From positions 186,001-250,000 of the forward strand of contig JADNRV010000010.1 in assembly GCA_015499995.1 (NCBI GenBank): a DNA stretch of 64,000 nucleotides, in the 5' to 3' direction. Origin of the DNA: Flammula alnicola. Taxonomy: Eukaryota > Basidiomycota > Agaricomycetes > Agaricales > Strophariaceae. Of the stretch, positions 58,466 to 64,000 are shown piece after piece (the first letter of the stretch is position 1; the number at the start of each line of letters is the position of its first letter). The position numbers and the translations under genes are program-made. The notes beneath the pieces were generated by a model that did no database searches, was not told where the DNA came from, and saw nothing but the letters and a program-made list of their open reading frames with translations.

Positions 58466-60448
58466 ATGGCCGACGAGGAGAACAGCACCAACATATCAGT
58501 TGAACCGCACGTTTTGTGCACCAGATGCTCAGAATTTGTCCACAACTTTCAAAGGAATCATATCCTCAACTCCGACGATGGTAAATCTGCACGTTTCACC
58601 TATCGCGCTCCCGGCCGCGAAGTCCAAGAATCCGGATTGCGAGGATGCCATTTCTGTTCCACCATCTCGCAGGGATTATGTCCAGCCCACTCTGATCGTG
58701 ACCTCCTCGAAAGCCGGGATTGGTTCATCACTATCGGGCGCGTTCAATCTGTTTCCAGAAGCTCCAGCCCGAAGTTCACCGCTGACATGCTGTTGAAGGA
58801 TCCCGATGGCAAGGTGATCAAGCGGCATTCGATGTGGATCGTTTCTAACCTCAAGATAACGCATCCGCCTGTTTCTTCATGGGCCTGGAGTGTCTCGACA
58901 AGTTCGGATGCGACTTTCAAATTGGCTCAAGAATGGCTTGATCAGTGCCTAGCCAACCATAAAATCTGCGAAGAAGTGAGAATGAAGCCTTCGTCGCGCA
59001 ACGGACAGAGGTTTCCATCCTACCTGGTGGACGTTGGGTCAGCCATGCCCCGCCTCTGCCACTTTAAGGACCGACCTGAACATCCCGATTACTTGACGCT
59101 GAGCCACCGCTGGGGCGGCAGCCATATCTTCCAGCTCACGACGAAAAACGTCCCTCCCTACTCTCCGAAATCCCCCTGACAGAATTACCAAAGACATTCC
59201 GCGACGCCATCATGATTACGCGACGTTTGGGATACCGGTTTCTCTGGATCGATTCTCTGTGCATCATGCAGGACTCCAAGGAGCACTGGCAAACGAATCC
59301 TCAATCATGGGGGATATATACCGAGGTTCGGTCTTCACCATCGCAGCGCTAGGAGCCACCGACGGTGATAGCGGTTGCTTTAAAAGCCGGAATCCACTCG
59401 GCTTTCAGTATTGCAAGCTCGGGTTGAAGTTGGAAAATCAGAACTGTGCCTGGAGCCGCAGGAAGAGGGAAAGCAATTCACGAAAACAGGGTATGGAAAG
59501 TCAGTTGAACCACTTCACGAGCGCGCATGGGTGATGCAAGAACGGATGCTCTCTCCCCGAACGCTGTACTACGGCACGCTCGGATTATACTGGGAATGTG
59601 TCGCCGAGGCAGCAACTCACACTGCATCTAAAGCGCAGACCGCCCCCCAACTCCGAAATACGTCATTAACCAGATGTCCACTCTGCCCGTTAGTGGCTCC
59701 ATCGATGACAGCTATCGGGAATTCCACAAGTGGTGGGAGAGGACCGTGGAGCTGTACTGTTCTTGCGGGCTGACATACGGCAGCGACAAGCTGGTAGCCA
59801 TAGCTGGAATCATCAAGCTCGTGGAACACCAGACCGGGTTGCACAATGTTGCAGGCCTTTGGAAGGAGTCTGCTCTCCTCGAGCTTCTCTGGATGATCGA
59901 AAAGCCGACCGAGCGTCCCACAGGCTCTTATCAAGGACCCACTGGTCATGGACCTCTCTCAACACCCCTACAATTGCCGGAATCCAGGACTTTAACTATG
60001 AGTTCGACTGGAAGGCGGAGGTGCTGGAGATGGTGGCGCATGAAGTCGCTGCGAATGGGCAGATTTCTGGTGCGCATCTGAGGATGCGTGCGCCATGCAG
60101 CTTGTACGCTGGGAGAAGAACGTTGACGGCGACAACTACAAGCTACGGTGGGGAACGGAGACACCAGTGGAGAACAGCGCCAATGACAGGATAATGTTCC
60201 AGCCCGATATTAACCTCGAGCACGACATAGAATCCGAACAGGAGTTATGGGCGCTCCTCATTGTGCATTGTACGGCTGCTACGTCGTGGATGAAGATGGG
60301 ATTGGTGGTGACTAGGAAGCAAGGAGGTGTGGAAGGGGAAGGGCATTGGATTAGGGTTGGGTCGTTTCGGCAGTATGACTGGCCATCTTGCACAACGACG
60401 TTCTTTGAGGATGGCGGGGAGGAGACAAGGGTGTTGGTGATTGTCTAG
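58466..60448 (+). pseudogene. HET-domain (heterokaryon incompatibility) gene, frameshifted
   Basis: The HET domain acts in fungal incompatibility and cell death. The ATG at 58466 opens 237 codons with two CxxC-like pairs (LCTRCSEF, GCHFCSTI), then YLTLSHRWGG, HET block 1. A one-base shift before 59162 leads to FRDAIMITRRLGYRFLWIDS LCIMQDS (block 2) in another frame. A second shift near 59293 leads to ESSIMGDIYRGSVFTIAALG. Further on ERAWVMQERMLSPRTLYYG (block 3) is in a third frame, followed by VAGLWKESALLELLW and a SWTSLNTPT region. At least four frame changes are needed to read through, so it is decayed unless the assembly has errors here. The last frame ends at a TAG at 60446-60448. Confidence 0.82.
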
Positions 60449-61367
60449 TTGAGCATTTGCCTGAGTTTCAGTGTTTGCAAGCCGCTACATGGTGATGTGC
60501 TCGAGAACTCAGTACTCTCGGTAGTGTTGCGTATAAATCTCCAGAGGGAGCATGTAACCAATATTAGTGCCGTTTGCAGAACATAAGGCGCGGACGATTT
60601 CCGCCAAAATTTTGATGAGAAATCCAGCAGGCTGACAGCTGGCACAGTATTCGTGCAGTAGCGTTGGAGAGGGCCGAGTGGAAGCTGAGCTAGTCGCTGG
60701 CTCGGACGATGCAAGAGGAATGCGATTGAGAGCAACAATCAACTGCCACTGCCAGTGCGAACACGGGTGTTTATCTACGGAAGGTCATGTGATCGTTCTG
60801 GACGGTTGGGGGGCGGGCGCCTCGGCAAAGCCGCCTATGTAGTCAATTTCGCTCCGAGTGTCATGTATCTAGCACCGTTAGAATGGCAGTAAAATTCTGC
60901 ATCGAATGATATATCCTTTGTTGTAAATTGAGGATCGTTTCGGTACCTCTTCCACCACGAGGATCGCGGCCCGGCGGAAAGAAGGGAGTTGAATTTTTCG
61001 GTTCTGTAAATGGGTACACAATGATATGGATCAGGATATATTGATAGCCTGCGAGCTACCAGCTGCAGTGTATCGAGGGGTGCTTAAGATTGAGGAGAAT
61101 CTGAAAATCAGAGGGAAGGAGAAACGCCTCTATACAAGCCTCGGGAATAACTCTAAGTAACGACAGGAACCGACGAGTAAGTAGTTGCCGAAAGATCGTG
61201 AGTACAATTAATTACATCGTCACGTACTTATGTAGTCCACTGTATAACTGTCAAAGCTCGAGCAGGTACGCAAGTAAATAACGCGCTAATAGTCTTTTAG
61301 AATAATTCATAACAAACCGAGTTCGCAAAGGACCGCAAAATCCTTTCCTTCACCCCGCCCCGCTTAA
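60449..61367. other. Intergenic, no gene recognised
   Basis: Lies between the HET gene and the GH79 gene, both of which end into it. Only short frames without domains. Confidence 0.45.
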
Positions 61368-63916
61368 TTAATGCACGAGCGCCCTGACAACCCACAGCCC
61401 CCCAACCACCACCGCGCCCATCACAACCACCCCACCCCCAACAACCGCTCTCCTCCTTGCCGCACTGATACTCCCCACACTCGTGCTCCCAAACAGGTTC
61501 CCCCCCGCGCCCATCCCCATGTGCCCATTACTCGTCGCCAGCACGCTCGGGTCCACCGTGGCCGTATTGCGCACCTTCGTCTTCGCCGTCGTCGCGAACG
61601 TCTGCGTCGCCTGTCCGATGGAGAGCTGCGGGACGGACGTGTCGAAGAAGACGAGCGCAAAGCCCGGCGCGGGCACGGGGATGACGCAGTTGTTCGCGGT
61701 GGTGTCGCACGTGATGGAGGTGACGTTGAGCGTGCCGGTGAAGCGGCCGTCGACTTCGAAGTGGCCGCCGAGGGTCTGTTAGTTGTGGTAAAGGGGAGGG
61801 GGGGATAAGAGGATCACGCCGTCAGCGGACGATCCTGATGCGAACGACTAACGACCAACGCACCTGACCAGCCCACGAAATATTCTGCCTCGACGCCACC
61901 GAAGCCGCACTGAGGTACTTAACCTTAACCGTCCCCGGCACGCCCGTCGGCACGTTCACCGTCACCAGCAAATCGCTCTGCGTGGTGTTATCGTCCACGT
62001 AATTAAACAGCGCGAGCTTGCTCAGCGCGCCGCTCTCGTATATCGCGTACGAGGGCGTGTAGACGTTGCCCGCGTTGCCCCAAAGGTCGACGACTTGCGA
62101 GGTGTTTGTCTTTCCGAGCGCCTCGGCGAGGACGATGGCGGCGTAGTAGACGGAGCCGGCGGACCATTCGTGGAAGGTCGATTGGTTGGTAGGCGGGGCT
62201 GTGAAGGGCTGTCGAAAGGAGGGAGGGAAAGCAAAATAAATAAATAATGAGCACTCGTCATTGGATGCAAGTGCAAGGGTACGAGAGAAGAAAGAACGCA
62301 CGTTATAAAAAACATTCTGCCCCCCGACATGCAGCATCCCATGCGTGAAGTTCGCCCACGCCATCTGCAGCCCATAGTCCATAGCCCACAGTGCCGCTCC
62401 GTAACTATCGCTGATCCCCTTGAACCCCCCGCACGACGCCGTATTGGTCTCGAACATCATGAACGGCTTGCCCGCTGCGAGCGCAAGGTTCGACGAGTTA
62501 ACGTACGGCTGCACGAGGCTCACCACGGCCGTGTGCGAGAGGTACGAGGGAAAAACGGTCTGCGGGTCCTGGATGGGCCCGTCAGCGGCGAATTGGGCGG
62601 CGCAGTTGTTGTTGGGGTAACTATTGGGGGGTGTTGATTGATGAGTATTAATTGATTTAATTGGTAAGACCACGAGGAGGCGCAAGACGTACTGTTCGAC
62701 TGTAAAGGCGAACATCCTGTCCTTGTATGTATTCATGAAGCCCGTATCCCACACCTCCTCCGGCGTCCATGGGCCAGTCGCAACGCTGGGCGCCAGCAGC
62801 ATGTTCTTGTTAGTGATGAGTGGGTTAGCGTCCATAACGGTGATGAGCTGGCCGATTTCGTCGTAGTATTGTTGGGGCGAGTACGTCACTCGACGGCCGA
62901 ATCTGTAGTTACAGGTAGGTGGGTGAGTGTTGTCGTATTGGTGTGGTTGGAGATCTGGAGGAAAGAGGAAGAAAAACGCACTGTTGGTAGAAATCAGGTT
63001 CGTTTCCTGCTTGGAGTGCGAGCAGGTTGTCGCCGAGGATGCTCTGCGCGTTTTCGGCGATCGCGAGGCGCCAGTTGGTGGAGTCGTTGAAGGGAATACC
63101 TGGAATATGGCAGTAGTGGTAAGAACGACAGAGAGGAAGGAAGAGAAAGGTGTATATACCGAAGAACCATTTGACGTTGAGCATTGACGAAATGTTGGAG
63201 GCCATGTAGAACATGTCGAGTGTGTATAGCACCGCAGGCGTTTTCGTCTGCGGAAAAAATAAGTAAGAAAGCAAGTCAGTGAAAATGAACTGTCCTGGAC
63301 TGGATTCAGTGGTACATACCGTCTGTGTTGATCCAGAATCGGTCTTGGCGAAGGTATGGCCATTCGGGATTGAATCCACCAGAGCGGCGAATTCTTGTGT
63401 GTTTCCGCCCAACCGAATGATGACTCCTCCTGCGCGCTCTTGCAGGTTTGCCATGAGGTTCAAAAAGGGGACTTGAAGAAGAGAGCTAGAATGATGTCAG
63501 GATAAGGTGGCTCCACAGTCACCTCACAGAAACGCACGAGTTTTTGCCCACTGACGATACGAGCCATCGAATGTGAATCAATGAAAGAAGGTAAAGGCAG
63601 AGTCAAAATACGCACAGACTTGACTGATCACCGACATTTCGATTGAGAAACCCCAAAATCCGACGCCTACGTGGGGTATCGACAGTCCGATCACCCCGGT
63701 GGCATCTCGCTGTAGTTGCAAGGTGTAAACTGTCGCTGGTTTGGGACTGGGTATGGCGGGCGGTTGAAGTTGGGTTTCATCGTAGGCTGCGGCTGTGGTT
63801 GTGGTAGCACTTGCTGCACTGGCCGTTTGTGCAAGGGGTATCTGGCCGTAGACGGTGACTGCTCGTGCTGTGGTGATGGCGCTGCAGAGCAGAACCAAGG
63901 AGGGAAGTAGTAGCAT
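61368..63916 (-). CDS. Glycoside hydrolase family 79 protein, secreted and probably GPI-anchored
   Basis: Family 79 holds beta-glucuronidases and heparanase-like enzymes; the basidiomycete members are taken to act on cell-wall or plant-type glucuronides. Exons: 63616-63916, 63538-63550, 63320-63485, 63160-63247, 62982-63099, 62693-62902, 62302-62620, 61864-62208, 61368-61775, giving 655 aa. The second exon is only 13 nt and is needed to read SQVLGKNSS into LLQVPFLNLMANL. An N-terminal signal peptide (MLLLPSLVLLCSAITTARA) is clear. Putative acid/base Glu223 lies in GNEPDF and putative nucleophile Glu356 in MFETNTASCGG. The Glyco_hydro_79C-type beta domain follows. The end is a Ser/Gly stretch and a hydrophobic tail (VVGGGVVVMGAVVVGGLWVV), which suggests a GPI signal. 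Many N-glycosylation sites (NSS, NQS, NTT). Confidence 0.9.
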
Positions 63917-64000
63917 CCCAAATATTATAAAAGTGTTTCAAATGCTGGTGTTGAGTGTAAAGAAAGACAGAAAAGACAGGTCGAGTATTTGGAAGACAAG
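63917..64000. other. Upstream region of the GH79 gene
   Basis: Only 84 bp; no motif that I can assign. The sequence AATATTATAA lies shortly before the ATG on the minus strand. Confidence 0.4.

Overview
The window looks like nuclear DNA of a basidiomycete, most likely an Agaricomycete. Its genes are cut by many short GT-AG introns (mostly 47-70 nt). It carries a Faa-type acyl-CoA synthetase, a cytosolic leucyl-tRNA synthetase, a GPI-type GH79 glycosidase, HET and NACHT pieces, and a large family of DCCH-type caspase-like (peptidase C14) proteins. Only four housekeeping-type or secreted genes read as ordinary loci: leuRS (14620-18415, minus), its zinc-knuckle neighbour (13335-14409, minus), Faa (44487-46920, plus) and GH79 (61368-63916, minus). 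Most of the rest is one expanding and decaying gene family plus mobile DNA.

Layout. 1.1-4.1 kb: caspase-like gene A. 4.64-8.21 kb: a 3.56-kb foldback element with arms built from about 162-bp tandem repeats. 10.06-11.78 kb: a CACTA-type non-autonomous transposon that carries a fragment of a phosphatidylserine decarboxylase gene. 12.5-13.2 kb and 18.9-19.6 kb: two inverted copies of an unknown coiled-coil gene, on either side of leuRS. 20.1-23.1 kb: gene B, a near-duplicate of A with its flanks. 25.5-37.6 kb: three more intact caspase-like genes (C, D, E, all minus) with dead fragments between them. 38.5-40.8 kb: a NACHT NTPase fragment with a stop codon, then the C-lobe of a protein kinase. 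41-44.4 kb: tandem repeats and an inverted-repeat element. 47.6-58.4 kb: a tandem plus-strand array of units whose ancestral order was caspase, beta-rich domain, linker, kinase. The first unit has a Spa2-type domain in place of the caspase, the second has an internal deletion, the third has lost its catalytic His, and the fourth is only a stub. 58.47-60.45 kb: a frameshifted HET-domain gene that begins 30 nt after the stub.

The most notable content is the caspase-kinase architecture. A TKL-like kinase domain (VAIK, HGDL..N, DFG, APE motifs) sits directly downstream of a caspase-like protease, in the same exon series and joined by a conserved linker. Intact relatives keep the protease and end in other tails: a coiled coil in C, an Arg-rich tail in D. 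With NACHT and HET pieces next to it, the locus resembles a fast-evolving self/non-self or cell-death region. That role is inference. What the sequence shows is the modular shuffling and the mix of intact and dead copies.
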